A stretch of DNA of 64,000 nucleotides from Lota lota (GCA_026745465.1 JACYXH010000812.1:4144454-4208453), one strand, 5' to 3'. Shown: positions 14,496-32,459, numbered from the stretch's first letter. The notes: generated by a model from the sequence alone, not told the origin. A program made the numbers and translations.

Positions 14496-16706
14496 AGGAT
14501 GGGCAGGGGAGAAGACAGGCCTATGTCTAGACAAGGTAATGGATACATGGAGAACAGCCAATAATCAATGCTCTAATGGTACCGACACACCTATCACCAT
14601 TAACGTCGCCAGATGGACATAGAGAGGAGAGCCCTGGCCTCCCTGTGGACAACCAACACAGGTCCTCATCCCATTATTCTTTGTAGAATAAATATATGCA
14701 TATGCTGTATTTATCCTCTTCATCATCGTCATCATCGTCATCAACATCATCAACAACTGGTCGGTGAAACTCCTAAAAGGAAATAAAAGCCTACCTCTGG
14801 TGCAGGATGTTCAATGCTTTCAGTTTAATGAGAGCACTGGGTGCCCAGACACATGTTGACATTTTAAAACTTTAAAGAAGAGTGTCAATCCCTTTTGGGC
14901 AGAAGTATGAAGTAGCCTTGAAGATCTCTAGGTTGCCTGGCAACTGTAGGTTGCCTATTCTGTCTCAAACTTGGAGTCTCTGGAAGGGAGAAGTTATTTA
15001 TTTCTCTTTTTCGTCAATAAGATGTTGTGAGTAGCAATAAGTGTGTGTACAAGACACTTAACGCCTAAAAACACTGGCCTTATGTGGGAGCATATGTCAA
15101 TCTAACTCCATGCTCCTTAGAGGTATTCGCTAGCACGAGTGGGTGCCCGTGCACACACAGAGACACACACACAGAGACACACACACACACAAGCACACAT
15201 AGATTCATGTTAAAAACATTTTTTAACGTGTTAAAGAGAGCCAGAACAATTCCCTGCATGCTCTCTCATGTTCCACCATTACTGTAAACTAATGACATCA
15301 TCTGTGGGAGCCAAGGGCCTCATCGAGCAGCCATAAAGTTTAATAAAGCACGATAAAATGTGATTTCCACACGGGGCCTTTCATTTCCATAAGCTCCGAC
15401 TTTACTGTCCTCCCTTGCGTTGCCGCAGCAACACGCCGTGGGGGCCAAAGCAGCCGGAACACTTTATGCGACTCCGTTTTCATTTGATGTCATTAGAAAT
15501 TCAATTCCCAACAAATGACTCTTTTGAATTTTCACGGTGGCCCCTTAACACGCTCGCATAAGCCACTTTTTGTCTTGGTAGCCCAGAGACTCCCTCCTGT
15601 CTCACCGTGGCCCACAATGCACTTGCAGATTTCTTAACTACAGTTCTGTAATTAATTTCTCTTTCGCTATGCTGTGACTGGAATACAGAAAGTGACGGTC
15701 ATTCTGGGAGAAGTTGGAAGTCGTTGACTGTGTGTCTCCGTGGTGACTCTGGGATACCGGAGTCTACCAGCTGACTGCAAATATCATCCAGGATGTGACT
15801 TCCCGGATGTTAATGTAATGCATTAAACATGGTGTATCCTACTCAACATTTTAATATGTTTCATTCAATCTTGAAAAAAGTGTGTAGAATTTGCAATTTA
15901 TTGTTGAAGCTGAGGTTATGCTCTGCATCACAATTTATTTTTTATTTTACTGTGAACCTTTTGGGTAGGCCAAAAGTGTTTGTGCGAAGACATTTCCAAG
16001 GCTGGTTCTTTTTTCTATGCCCATATGTAAGGGACCTTCAGGAGAGAAAAAAATATGGGGGATTTGGCTTTTCTGTTTGACGTTAAGTATGAAGTTGGCT
16101 CGGCTGACACGTGTAACGTTAGCTGTGAAATGAACACACCGACGTTTTCTCTCTGTGCAAACAAGGCTTATTAAATCTTGATGTGCTATGAATCGGCCGC
16201 TCTACCTTTTTCAATTTTCTGCTTCAGTGAGCATCCTATAGCAGCGGAGGACCACCTGTCCCTGAGAAATCCCTCCCCCCCCCCCAAAGTGACATCACAT
16301 GCGCGCGGGGCAAGAATGGCTGCATGTAACGGGTGAACAAATAGTGGGAGGAAAGCAAAGACTTCGGAAAGTGGGAAATAGGGAACTTTGACCAAAGAGA
16401 AATGAAATCACATTGGGAGAAATGTATTTGTTCCGCGCTCTGCGCTAAGAAACACTTGGATGAGGTGAGGGTTAGACAATGGGTTGGGGTGGTGGGGACA
16501 TTGCAATGAATGATGGATTCAGCCACCAGGAGCGGCCTTGTTCAGGTGAACAACTAGGAGCTAATAGAGCTAATAGCTCCTCTGCCCTTGGGCCTATTCT
16601 TCTCGGTACATCCTTGATGAAGAAACCCTGTTGATGTTCAACATCATCGGTTAGGAGTACGCACCGATGGCCCCGGCAGGTGGTCGGCTGTCACTGTTGC
16701 CGGTGA

Positions 16707-16748
16707 CCCCCCCCCCCCCCCCCCCCCCCCAACACACACACACACACA
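16707..16748. repeat. poly-C run joined to a short CA repeat
   Basis: About 24 C residues followed directly by AACACACACACACACA. Another C-rich run lies at 16866-16880. Confidence 0.9.
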
Positions 16749-17164
16749 TCCCCCGACCCGCCGCCGCCCGACCCAGTCAGCCGCGGTGACAGCGCCGACA
16801 TCAGGTGACAGATCCTGCCATCCTGAAAAGGGCATCTGCTCAGCATGTCTATCTTTAACGAGTTCCCCCCCCCCCCCCCCACCCCCCCACCCCACAAACA
16901 TACATTTTTCTTTTGCTGGTTACACACACACAGTAAATGATGTCTTCAAATGTACCCGTGAGGAGGCAAGACAAAGACTTTCTAACTAAAAAGCAAAGGG
17001 GATAAGAGCACCAGATCTCAAATCGTTTTAGCGAGTGAAGAAATTGACTTGCATACTTCGCCACTTCTGTCTCTCCCCTCTGGTCGCCACTCAGAGGCCC
17101 AACGCTACGCCGCTGAAGTGCTGCATTACAGTAACGACGAATTGTGAAACACGTTGAATTTTTC

Positions 17165-17256
17165 ACAGCTCCCCCACCACCCCCACCGCCTCCCCCACAC
17201 ACACCACCACCACCCCCACACACACCACCACCACCCCCACACACACCACCACCACC
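17165..17256. repeat. 21-bp minisatellite, three units
   Basis: A 21-bp unit made of CACACA followed by four CAC-like triplets and a C run occurs about three times in direct order, after a related degenerate start. It is pure pyrimidine plus A on the plus strand, with strongly G-rich triplets on the minus strand. Confidence 0.85.
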
Positions 17257-17397
17257 CCTGACACTACTCGGTGCGCTTGGTTTTAAAAAAAATGGATGAA
17301 ATAGCTGAGGCGCAGAGAACCTCAAAGAGAGAAATCGACCAACGTCTGTGGTGGAAGACGTCCCCGGGATTGATGTCGGAGATAGCCGTAATCATTT

Positions 17398-17419
17398 CCC
17401 CCCCCCCCCCCCCCCCCCC
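17398..17419. repeat. poly-C tract, 22 nt
   Basis: Uninterrupted C homopolymer. A 19-nt G homopolymer follows 270 bp downstream at 17687-17705, so the two runs could pair as a long hairpin stem. Confidence 0.93.
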
Positions 17420-17686
17420 ATCCCCACCTCCCTTTATTCAACTCATCACCACGACACCTCAGAACTGCAGCTAGCGTCTTCGGTGTGCTGCCCAGGGGGA
17501 GGGGGGATCTGACAGACGCCGCTTGTTCTATTGTCTCTACCTTTGCTAATTGAAAAGGAGCGTATTTTCGTTTTGGCCACAGCTGTGCGTTTGAACTATC
17601 TCCACGTACACGGCGGAAGAGATGTGCCACATGTGACTCGCGCCAGTCGCTTCTTCTTCCTCGGTAAGTGACAAATTCAAAAGTGT

Positions 17687-17705
17687 GGGGGGGGGGGGGG
17701 GGGGG
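17687..17705. repeat. poly-G tract, 19 nt
   Basis: Uninterrupted G homopolymer after an AAGTGT flank. Confidence 0.93.
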
Positions 17706-18096
17706 AAACCCTGCTTGACAGCCAATTATCTGAAGAGTATTTCTCAACATCTGGGGCCCCTGCTGTCATTTCTCTGAGGGGACGGCTGCTGAAATTGAAT
17801 GTTGACCAGAAATAGGTTGTATTAGGTGGCCACTAGAGCACAGGAGACATCAGTACATACATATAGTTTCAGAGACAGAATTTTACCTCTGAAATGGCAA
17901 GTGGTTTCTGCCCAACAGTGATGGAAAGAGGAGAGACCCATTGACCATCGGGAAATGTCTCTCTATCCACCCCTAAGTTTTGGATTCTAATAAACCATAA
18001 AGTATTATTTTCTTCATCATAATCTATTGAGTGAAAAGGTGAAAGAACAGATATTAATTAATAACACATGGTGCCCTATATACGCTATGTAAGCTT

Positions 18097-18687
18097 GTGT
18101 GTTATGCACTGTTAATAATAGTTAACTATGTTTGGAGAGCACAAACAACAAATCCATCAAAACAATGTCTGTACAGTTTAATGGAATTATGGGGCACTTG
18201 TGAATGTTTAACGCAAACAAAAAAGCCTTTTCACAAGAAACACAAAAATGTGGTTGTTGTGGATTTACAAGAAATGTACATATTATTTAAAATGAACTTA
18301 AAAAAACGAGTAGATATTTCAGAGGAAAGATCAAAGTGTGTCTTAGGCGAGATTCTTGAGAACATAATACATCACACAGAGTCATTTGAAGAAAAAGTTG
18401 CAGGTAAAGTAAGTAATGGCTTCATAAATCCCTTGAAACAGCACATATACAACCGTAAAGAACAATACATGGCTGCAGAGATAGGGTTCATTTATTTAAA
18501 TAAATTGATGTTGCAGTCTCAGGGCGATGATGTCATCATGGCTATACAATTTGTTCTGGGTTCCGGGAGTAAAACTCAACCTACAAAAATAACTTCTTTA
18601 GTAAGTGTCCATTTAGTATGTATCTCTAAGAGTAATACCCTGAGGCCGGAAATGGATTGTCGTCAGTTCAAACGTTGGTCGAAATAA
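18097..18687 (+). other. unexplained 196-codon open reading frame
   Basis: An open frame of 196 codons in AT-rich, non-repetitive intergenic DNA. The conceptual product is Lys- and Ile-rich with a mixed charged stretch in its middle. I recognise no domain, signal peptide or membrane segment. Given the length of the window and its AT content, an open frame of this size is near the upper end of chance expectation. No promoter or poly(A) signal was linked to it. It is recorded only because it is not explained by a repeat. It could be chance, an eroded transposon piece, or a lineage-specific exon. Confidence 0.15.
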
Positions 18688-19651
18688 TTAGCGTGAGAGT
18701 TTTGAGAAAGTAGTGGTTCTGAGCTTAGCACAACTAAATGAGACATTTAACTATACTCTCAGTTATGTTCTGACTGTAACCATTGCTCTTTTGCTATGGG
18801 CTACTAACACATTAGTAGCCCTACTGTAAATTCTACGAGCTTCCCCAGTTTTAATGCATTTAGTGTTCAGCATGAGTACAACCCATTAAGAATTACTGGC
18901 ATACAACTTTTGTTCTGACTCGCGTCATTCTCCAAATCCCTAAATGGCGGTGACACTGAGTGAGTAGATAGCAGGTCCAGTTCCAAGGCAATATTTAAGC
19001 CTAATTGCTAATGCTAGCTAATCTACATATATTAGTATAATCAAGAAATTGTCATTTTTCATGTAGATTTCCTCACTCTGTATTGCTGAGAATTTAACGC
19101 TTTTCTAAATATAGAATAGTTAGTAGAAAATATTGTCTGTGTATTCATCTTTATTTCTAATAACAAGCTAGCTCCCTCTTCTAGATTTCAAATAAGAAAA
19201 CAGCGCAATTTAACCCTGGGGGGTCCTGCCTGGCAAATAGTAGAAAATCAAGGACATTGTTTTCGGAAAAGAGCCTTAGTGGGAAGTTGATGAAATGGCG
19301 GTATGGGGTCGTGAAACATCACCCATAAATACAGCGAGTGGCATTTCCATATTCCATTTGTAGAGACAAAGCAGATTTAAATGAGCACTGGAATGAAATA
19401 CGTGGGATAACAGACACATTGGAGCTGGAATAACCGTAACTTGGTTGAGAGAGAGGGTGTAGTAGCAATGTAGGGATATTGGCCAGATTTCATCACACGA
19501 CCAGCAAAGGCATATTATTCATTATTCTCTCTGCTGGCGCACATAGAGCATGAATGGCAAGACGAAGGAAAGTCGGGGAAGGTTAAAGTGTGGAAAACGT
19601 TATAAATGATGCATTTGGTTGGAATGCTGAAGGGGGACGTACTGATGTATC

Positions 19652-19776
19652 TGTGTGTGTGGGTGTGTGCGTGTATGTGGGTGTGTGCATGTATGTGTGT
19701 GTGTACATACATATATGTATGTATGTGCGTTGTCTGTGTGTGTGTATGTGTATGTATTTGTGCAGGCGTGTGTGGT

Positions 19777-19811
<35 letters not shown>

Positions 19812-19825
19812 ATTTGTGCAGGCGT

Positions 19826-19922
<97 letters not shown>

Positions 19923-19933
19923 TGTGTGTGTGG
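19652..19933. repeat. compound (GT)n microsatellite with internal duplication
   Basis: About 280 bp of GT-rich DNA. It includes two copies of a segment reading GTATGTATTTGTGCAGGCGT (near 19748 and 19808), each followed by a purer GT block. The layout indicates a duplication of the non-GT interruption inside the microsatellite. Confidence 0.95.
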
Positions 19934-21165
19934 AAAGCAATCAAGAATGCCCTGCCACCTGTCTCTGTGATGGTGTGACGGTGTCACAGATCTACCTCCC
20001 AGGAAAGTCCTGACATACTAACTGACATGTGCCAAACGGCATTGACACATTCTATTGATAATGGTTTGTATGTCAGCCTGGCTTGAGGTTTCGTTGTTAC
20101 TTTCTCTGCTGTTACTTTCCAAAAAGAATTCTCTCTCTCTTTATTGTATATTTGCTGACACGGCAGAGTCATGCTGAAAAGACAAAATCTCTCTTGGGAA
20201 ACCAAATGAGTGTTTGTATGTTTAATCGGTTAATAATAAACCATTTTCTGTTTCATTTTTGGACTCCTGCATGACCTCCCTGTCGAACCACAGAGGGAGA
20301 CGGATGAACAAAGAAGCCACGGCTGGAACAACATAAATCACTTACGCCAAGATTGTTGGAGTTCTGTGTCATTTTCTCTGACAGTTTGACGAGCTACAAG
20401 CGTTACATTTCGCTCTTTTTTCAGATGCAAAATCAAAGAAGCTGTGCACTCATCAGCAAACCGGAGCCTGCTACCGCCTCCCCTCTCGCTCTCTCTCTCT
20501 CTTTCTCTTTCTCTCTCTTGCTCTCTCTCTCCCCCTCTACCCAAACCACCACCCACCACCCTTCCCCCATCTACGGCTCAGATGTCTTGGCAGCTAGCCT
20601 TGATGCTACCGTTGCTTTCCACTAATGAATGCAGACTATAAACTGAAGGAGCCATATGGAAAAGTGGGCACACAAAATGTACTTTCTCAAGATCGACAAT
20701 CCTGAACAGCACAGAGTAGTTGAAGCGACCAATCTGTAGATGACAAGAGTGTGAGATCAAATGCAAATATGTTTTCATGCAAGTCTGTTAATGTGCAAAT
20801 GTGTAGCGGGATTTCTTCGCCTATTACAAATCATCAATGTTTAAGAATGCCAACAGATCCTTCACACCTCACAACAGTTCAAAAAACAATTATTTACAAT
20901 ATAAACTGTTAGTCTATACTGTAACATTTATTGCACTTAAGGTACTTAAGGAGTGTTCAATAGACATGTGTTGAGATGAACCATCTGTTTTTCATATATT
21001 TACAAAGTTTTGAGGAAAAACATTTATTTGTAATCAGTGGGATTTAGAAAATGTACCATTTCCATCACATATGGATTTCTTCTTGATTGTTATTCCTCTA
21101 ATCAAACAGGCTGCTAGGTTGTTTCCACTTGCACACTCTCTAGAATCTTCCTATACTCTTTGCGC

Positions 21166-21483
21166 CAGTGATTCTCAACTGGTGTGTTGGGACCAGCATT
21201 TTGAGTGGGTCGCAGAGCAGATGCCAAACCTCTTTGGCACAATCTTTAGAAAGAAGCCCATGAATTAACTAATGTTTCAATGTTAATTAATGGTTCAATG
21301 GCTTCCTATTTCATTGAGTTAAGCCCCAATTCTTACAGCTTTTTGTTCGCTCAATGTTCTAAACAGTACATGAAGGCATTGTTCATTACTGCAATATTGG
21401 TAAATATTTTATTTATTTTCAGGTCGTGACTTAATGACTAATGACACATGTGGGTCCTGAGGCTGAACCAGTTGAGAGCCGCT
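21166..21483. mobile_element. hAT-like non-autonomous DNA element remnant
   Basis: The left end reads CAGTGATTCTCAACTGG. The right end carries its near-perfect reverse complement, CCAGTTGAGAGCCGCT, giving terminal inverted repeats about 318 bp apart. The CAGNG...TCTCAAC end and a GTGGGTCGC-like word just inside are typical of hAT/Charlie-type MITEs. No transposase coding is present. A clean 8-bp target duplication is not visible, so the element is old or its edges are off by a few bases. Confidence 0.7.
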
Positions 21484-21930
21484 TCTCAACACTATCAAGA
21501 AAATAAGACTTAAACCTCAGATGCATACAAATAACAACCCCAACAAAATCACTAAACATCCAGCCTAAGACAACCAAAATATAAAAACATTCGCGGAAAC
21601 TAATTCCTTTAAAGGGTGGATATTGGGTCTAGTCTGCTTGCCGGGCTGCACATACATCCAAACGTTGACCTGGCGTCCAGCATACTAATGCCCCTGGTTG
21701 CTGGGTCCTTTAAAAGTGTAGCAACAAGCATGTTGTGGTTACACGCGACAAGGCTGGGCTTCCAACACAGTCCAGAGTGTCATCAATCAGACCAGCAGGC
21801 CACTAATAGAGCTTCAGTCGCCATCAGAGAAGGGCAGCACACTGATAGATGAGGGAGCACGGTACGCACACACACACAAACAACCCCCTCGCTTCTCAAC
21901 CACCAACCACAACACGATGTGCACACACAG

Positions 21931-21931
<1 letters not shown>

Positions 21932-21963
<32 letters not shown>

Positions 21964-21979
21964 TAGATAGATAGATAGA
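21932..21979. repeat. compound (TA)n-(GA)n-(GATA)n repeat
   Basis: Three adjoining simple repeats in order: TA, then AG, then GATA units (about four). Confidence 0.93.
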
Positions 21980-24360
21980 ACGTATACATACTTACACACG
22001 CACGTGGACTATAATCGTAATAAAACGCAGAAGTATAGCGATGATACTTTTTTTTCCAGAGGAATCAAGCACGGCTTCAATCCGTTCAGGTGATGGAGGA
22101 GCAATGGCAAATAGTAGAATTATATTGAGCGTTTCGAGGCGTAATGTAAAACAGAAAACATGGTCTGTTGGAAGGAGGGGGGTGTGGGTGTAGATGGAGG
22201 TGCATATTAATTACATTCCCATTAATCTGAGTAATAGGCCATCCATCCTCCCAGGAGTGTAACTGGCCTGCAGCTATTAACCCTCAGGTCCCCCAGGCCT
22301 CTGTCAATGCCCTCTAACTATTAATATATGGACGGACGCTATCACAACCAAACTACTTCGCCTGGTTGGAGCATCCATTAGAGTCTCGACAAGGAGTTGA
22401 TGGCATCCAAAAAGTTTATCCAAAGAAGGTGTTTTGGGTTTGGGTTTAACTTTTTTTAAACTTTAGAAATCCAATTGTCACAATAACACAAGCCTTAGCC
22501 AAGAACACGTATCACTATCTGTTCTTGATTTGTTTGCGGAAACAAAGCCCACTCTTATGAAACTCTGAATTGTCAGGGATTTAACGAAGGCAGTATGTGT
22601 ACCGGTTCGTTTTATTAGATTGTATGCGTGACAAGATCAACTATTCCAATTAGAAGCCAAAACAAACAGTGAGTCAAGCTGTTGTCACGATTGTGCTCGG
22701 GCTAGGCTGTCCAACAAGACATTTGTCATTTTTGTTTTTTTTAACCACACTGTCGCCATGTAAACTTATTTTACCGTCTCAATGGCTGACATTTTGTTTT
22801 AATGTGAATGTGAATGCTGGTAGCTATACTGAGGGTAAAATAAGCATTTACCCAGCCTGCACATTCAGCTGGTGCCCCCCCAAAAACACCCGTACAGCAG
22901 GAAATGGCTGGTGCGCCAGGCCATCTGTCAGGAAGCAGTAGGCAGAACCGGCCCCAAAAGATCAGGCCAACCGGGTCAGCAGTAGGGAGGGCATCTCAAG
23001 CCAGGGATCAGTTGTTGTTATTGACCCGCTAACCAAAGAAGAAGAATATGACACACAGCATATGCACCGGCCGCGCATGAGTGCCAGGAGAGCGCTGGCG
23101 GTGGTATTTTAAAGAAAAACGGTCTGCCGTTCTCAAGTTTGACTCTGAGATACAGCAGCACTGCAGCACATTTAGGAGATCCACGGGGCCGGCCCATCTT
23201 CCTGGCCCCGTGACAGTGGGCATCCTCTCCGGTATTGACAGAGAGAGCCGGTATCCTTGACTACCTCTGTGGGATGCTGGCATTTAGAACATCATGCAGA
23301 GTATTGGGGGACTGGCTTCCCGCCAAAAATGGCGTCGCTGTGGACTGGGGACATGGCAAACCTTTAGGGGCGTGTTTACTAAATTCTATCACTCCAGGGC
23401 TACTTCACTGCAAGGTTTAGCATGTGCAGCTGACAAAACTGCACCTGTTTGTGCATTTTCAATGTTTGCTATTGGATGGCTGGGAAATTTACAGTTTCTC
23501 CGATTCAGTTCTCTCCACCCCACCTATTCCATCCCAATCCACTTCATAATTTTCCTTTGGCTTTTAATTACTTGTGTGAATATTCATGCAGTATCATAGC
23601 AAGAGCAATCTTCTGATATATCCAATGCATTATGAGTCAGATGTTTAGTACCCAGTGACTAAAGGGTACTAAAACAGCTTAATGAAGTGCTCTTGCTACA
23701 GGCTATAATTGTACCCTGTTTATATGTCAGGGTGCTCGCTATCTCTCTCTTTCTTTCTCTCTCTCTCTCACTCTCTCTCTCTCTCTCTTCTCTCTCTCCC
23801 TCCCTCAGGGACCTGTTATCTGGAGTATTTACACCACAGAATCACTAGGAAAATGATTAATTAAAATACTGTCGCTTTTACCCAAAACAACATAGCTCGG
23901 TGTCTAGACAAGCAAGTTTATATTACTTTATGGTGCTCCTCTCATGATGCCAAGCGACGTCTTCTTAATGAATGTTCCCAGAGCAAAGCTATCTCAAGGA
24001 ATTGTACTTGCACCGGATTGAAACATAACATTTAACGACAACATACACAGTCATTATTAGCAACAGCGTTTGTTTGTTTGTTTGTTTGTTTGTTTTGAAA
24101 TATTCTGAATATAGTTCTCATGAATTGTTCCCTAAAAGCGGCACAACTATAACAGCATCACATTTGCACATGTGATGTCTCACTTCCGAGCAGACCTCGT
24201 CCATCTGACGTGAAGAAGGTCTCCACGCTAAAAGGTCCACGCTGTTATGGGGGTCTGTGATCTTCCATAAAAAAAGGTCTCCCTTCACTCTTTGGGGGGC
24301 AAGGCAATGGGTGTGGTCCTTGCTAAAGGTATAAATGTCAGAAATGAAAGAAAAGAAGTG

Positions 24361-24610
24361 CGCAGAGAGAGGGAGTTAGAGAGAGGGAGAGTCAGAGAGA
24401 GAGTTATAGAGAGGTAGAGACAGTCAGAGAGAGTTAGAGGGAGGGAGCAAGTTCGAGAGGGACTGAGTGAGTAAGAGAGTTATAGAGAGCGGGAGAGACA
24501 GTCAGAGAGAGGGAGAGAGTTAGAGAGGAAGAAAGAGTTAGTGGGAGAGAGAAAGTTAAGACAGAGATGGAGAGAGAGAGTTAGAGTTAGAGAGAGGGGA
24601 AGAGAGGGGG
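24361..24610. repeat. degenerate GA-rich minisatellite
   Basis: About 250 bp built from variants of GAGAGAG(G)GAGTTAGAGA and GAGACAGTCAGAGAG, nearly all purine with recurring GTTA or GTCA interruptions. This looks like a higher-order repeat that evolved from a GA microsatellite. Confidence 0.8.
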
Positions 24611-24775
24611 TGGGGGGTGAGAATGATCACAAGGGTGGAGGAGAACATTCCAGCAATGAGTGTGCACCATCTATAGGAATACAAGCTGCGATACGAGGCT
24701 GCACAGAGCATCTCAGCAAAATTCATGCGACACAGGCGGTCCACTGCCTGAAAATTGGAACAGCGTCTTGCTGAA

Positions 24776-24866
24776 TATATATATCTATATATATATATAG
24801 ATATATATATAGATATATCTATATATATATATAGATATATATATATATATAGATCTATATATATAT
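24776..24866. repeat. (TA)n repeat with regularly spaced GATATA/CTATA interruptions
   Basis: About 90 bp of alternating AT broken by paired GATA and CTATA words, making several short perfect palindromes. Confidence 0.9.
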
Positions 24867-25020
24867 ACGTTAAAAAAAGACTAAATAACTTGGTGCAGTA
24901 TAGTCACATTTTTCATTTGCATCGCGAAGAGGAACGAGCATTTGCGACTCGCCCTATAACCAAGAAACCAACAAAATAAATTGAATTTGAATTCACATAA
25001 GTACCCGACCGTCGCTCTTG

Positions 25021-25029
25021 TGTGTATGT

Positions 25030-25093
<64 letters not shown>
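25021..25093. repeat. (GT)n microsatellite, about 36 units
   Basis: GT run with one TATG and one TTTG interruption near its left end. Confidence 0.95.
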
Positions 25094-25096
<3 letters not shown>

Positions 25097-25449
25097 CTTG
25101 CGTGTATGTGTGTGTGTGAGAGATGATAAAGAGCTCATTTCAAGCTGTTTTGCTTTGGAGGAACGGTTTCCCAAAAACTGGGGTAGCCTACGCGTGCCCC
25201 CCCAAGCGTACACAAGGGGGCACGTGTGTAAGTATAGCAAGGGCGAGTAATGTACATGGTTGTCACGGGGGTACGCACACTCAATGGCTTTACATCTCAT
25301 GGGGCATAACACTGAGTCAGAGGGAAATCAAGTCATAAATAAAACATTTTCTTAAACTGACAAACGATGCAAGATGTCATTTAGCACTCGGAATGCACAA
25401 GTTTGAGTCACACACATAAACTAGACATACATCACATTATTCTTTATTT

Positions 25450-25461
25450 AGTTGTTGTTGC

Positions 25462-25501
<40 letters not shown>
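25450..25501. repeat. (GTT)n trinucleotide repeat, about 17 units
   Basis: TTG/GTT repeat with a single GCT interruption. Confidence 0.95.
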
Positions 25502-25689
25502 ATGCGGTAGGCCTACGCGTTGCACACACGTTTGTTTGACTTTGACTGCGGCATTCGCCAAAATATATCAGCATGAGTCATAACCTGCATTGATTGATAC
25601 GAAGTAAACGGTTGTGCATATGATTTATTTACACCTACAAAAAAATTAACAAATATAACATCAGCAGCATGAACAGTCCCGTCCGTCCT

Positions 25690-25718
<29 letters not shown>
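25690..25718. repeat. poly-C tract, 29 nt
   Basis: Uninterrupted C homopolymer. Confidence 0.95.
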
Positions 25719-25719
<1 letters not shown>

Positions 25720-25721
<2 letters not shown>

Positions 25722-27541
25722 CGCCACCCACCCCACTTAGTATGTCAAATGGTACAATGGAGGTCGTATGCATACACACACTAATGCCACAGCCCTGCCA
25801 GAAGATATCAATCTCAGCCGTACGGAGCATTCATAATGGATGATTTTATACATTTCTATTTCTGTCACTTAATTACGCCCTCAGAGTTGTCACAGAGCAA
25901 AATAGGCTGCTATTTACTTGACTCAAGTACTTCCTTTAGTCCACATGAAGTTTCCAATCTTTCTTTTCACCCTTTGACTTATTTGTTTTTGAATAAGTGC
26001 TGTTTGTTTGCTAATAGGTGATTTAATTGCACTGAAGGAACGATATCTTTCCCAAACACATTTCACCACTGCCCAGTGCTTGCATCCTTGAACAATGACA
26101 AGCTTTCACAGAGGATGGAATTAAAATTCAAAGGCGAGGCGGCTCATTTTAGTTCCAGGAACCGCCGTGTGAAAAACACTTGACTGATTTTAATCACATT
26201 CTTATTTATTTCAGCTTAAAGCTGTGCATGACTTTTAAGAAGCCAGTGGAGATAGATTTTTTATTTTTTTAAGGGCTGGACCCCCATGGTGCAACAGCAC
26301 CATCTAGCAGGTGTCACCAGGCAACTGCAACGCCACATCCAAGCAGAGGGATAGTCAATCTGAGATCCCTGTCTGTGCAGTACTGCCAGAGCGAGTCATT
26401 TATTTTCACAACAGTCTATTACTAAGGCTACTTCGTCTCCCCGTCTGTCTGCCCCCAGTCTCCGTTGAGTCAGCGCTATATTGTTTTTGTCTACATGAGC
26501 ATGCCCAATTCAGGTATGGCTGCAAAAATAGGAAACAAAATGTGTTGTGCAGTGTGACTGGCATTTGGCCCACACAGCAGTATGAAACTCTGGGACTCCA
26601 GACTGGCAGTGTTGCAGTGGATAAATAAATAAAGAATTTGACCTAATGTCTACAGTGATTTGTGCATATTTAATCTGTTAAGACTATTTGGTTTCATTAT
26701 GGATTATTAATACAATCATCAAACCAGGAATGAGTCACCACAACAGACATGCAGAATATGTTATTATGTTGTAGGTGTGTAGTTCAAGCATTACAACAGC
26801 TCAATAACTATGATTAAGCATTTGCGGGTTAAATCCACTGATCCTGAACACTGTTTCTTCCATTCATACCAATAGGATTTCCAGAAGCATGTATCTATTA
26901 CCTTCCCAATATATGCAACAAACTCATTAAAAAACGACTTGGGGATTAACAGAGACGATATTTAAACCTAATAGAGTGGCCAATGAATATATGCATAGGC
27001 CATGTCAGGGAATCCATTGTTTACTGTTTGCTTTGTAACATTAATAGTTATGGGCCCTTATGTCTCCCATGTCTCCCTCTCTAATGAAGACATATTTATT
27101 TTATATTAGGGACAAATGTGATCATGCTGCTCTTGCGCTCCTTCTCTTTATCTAGTGCCTCTCAGCTGCTATTCTGTGTGTGTGTGTTTTTTTGTGTGTT
27201 TCTGTGTGTGTGTGTTTCGGAGTGTGTGTGTGTGCATGTGTCTGTGTGTATTTCTGTGTGTGTGTCATTAAAGATGTATACCATCTCTCCCCAAACAGTG
27301 TCCTGACAAGCCACTGGCACTCACTCGATATCGGTCATTAAAATTTAGCGAAGGAGGTCTGGCTATCGGGTTCCTCATTCAGCCGCGCGTATGAATTTTT
27401 CATCATCTCATTACATCTACTGGCACCTGTGCCGAGGTCTGGCGGCTGTGCGGCCCCGGCCATCCTCTGTGTTGTCCTTTTCTCACTGTTGTATGCCATT
27501 GTATCTGAGGCGTGACAAAAGGCAAATCAACAATAACAAGA
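25720..27541. other. upstream flank of cdcp2
   Basis: Non-coding DNA just upstream of the first coding exon of cdcp2. It contains a broken GT repeat at about 27175-27265. The last 200 bp before the start codon have mixed composition and presumably hold the promoter and 5' UTR, but I see no TATA box at a convincing distance. Confidence 0.45.

Positions 27542-32459
<4,918 letters not shown>

Larger units (their letters stand above)
14500..19640. other. intergenic DNA rich in poly-C and CA tracts
   Basis: No gene is called. Contents include a CA-rich run at about 15155-15192, a possible conserved element at about 15300-15700 (contains CCATAAA and TTTAATAAA words), C or G homopolymers between 16700 and 17710, and one unexplained 196-codon open frame at 18097-18687. 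That frame is not repeat-derived, but it resembles no family I know. Confidence 0.5.
20000..24770. other. intergenic DNA without recognised genes
   Basis: AT-rich non-coding DNA. It holds a CT-rich block near 20480-20535, a hAT-like remnant (21166-21483), a TA/GA/GATA compound repeat, a CT run at 23742-23806, a TTTG repeat at 24068-24096 and a degenerate GA block at 24361-24610. I see no exon. Confidence 0.55.

Noticed and set aside
19515-20013. Long His-Thr or Cys-Val open frames
   Set aside because: They are caused by the compound GT repeat.
25441-25510. CRISPR-like or coding repeat
   Set aside because: It is a simple GTT trinucleotide run in a vertebrate genome. No spacer-repeat structure exists anywhere in the window.
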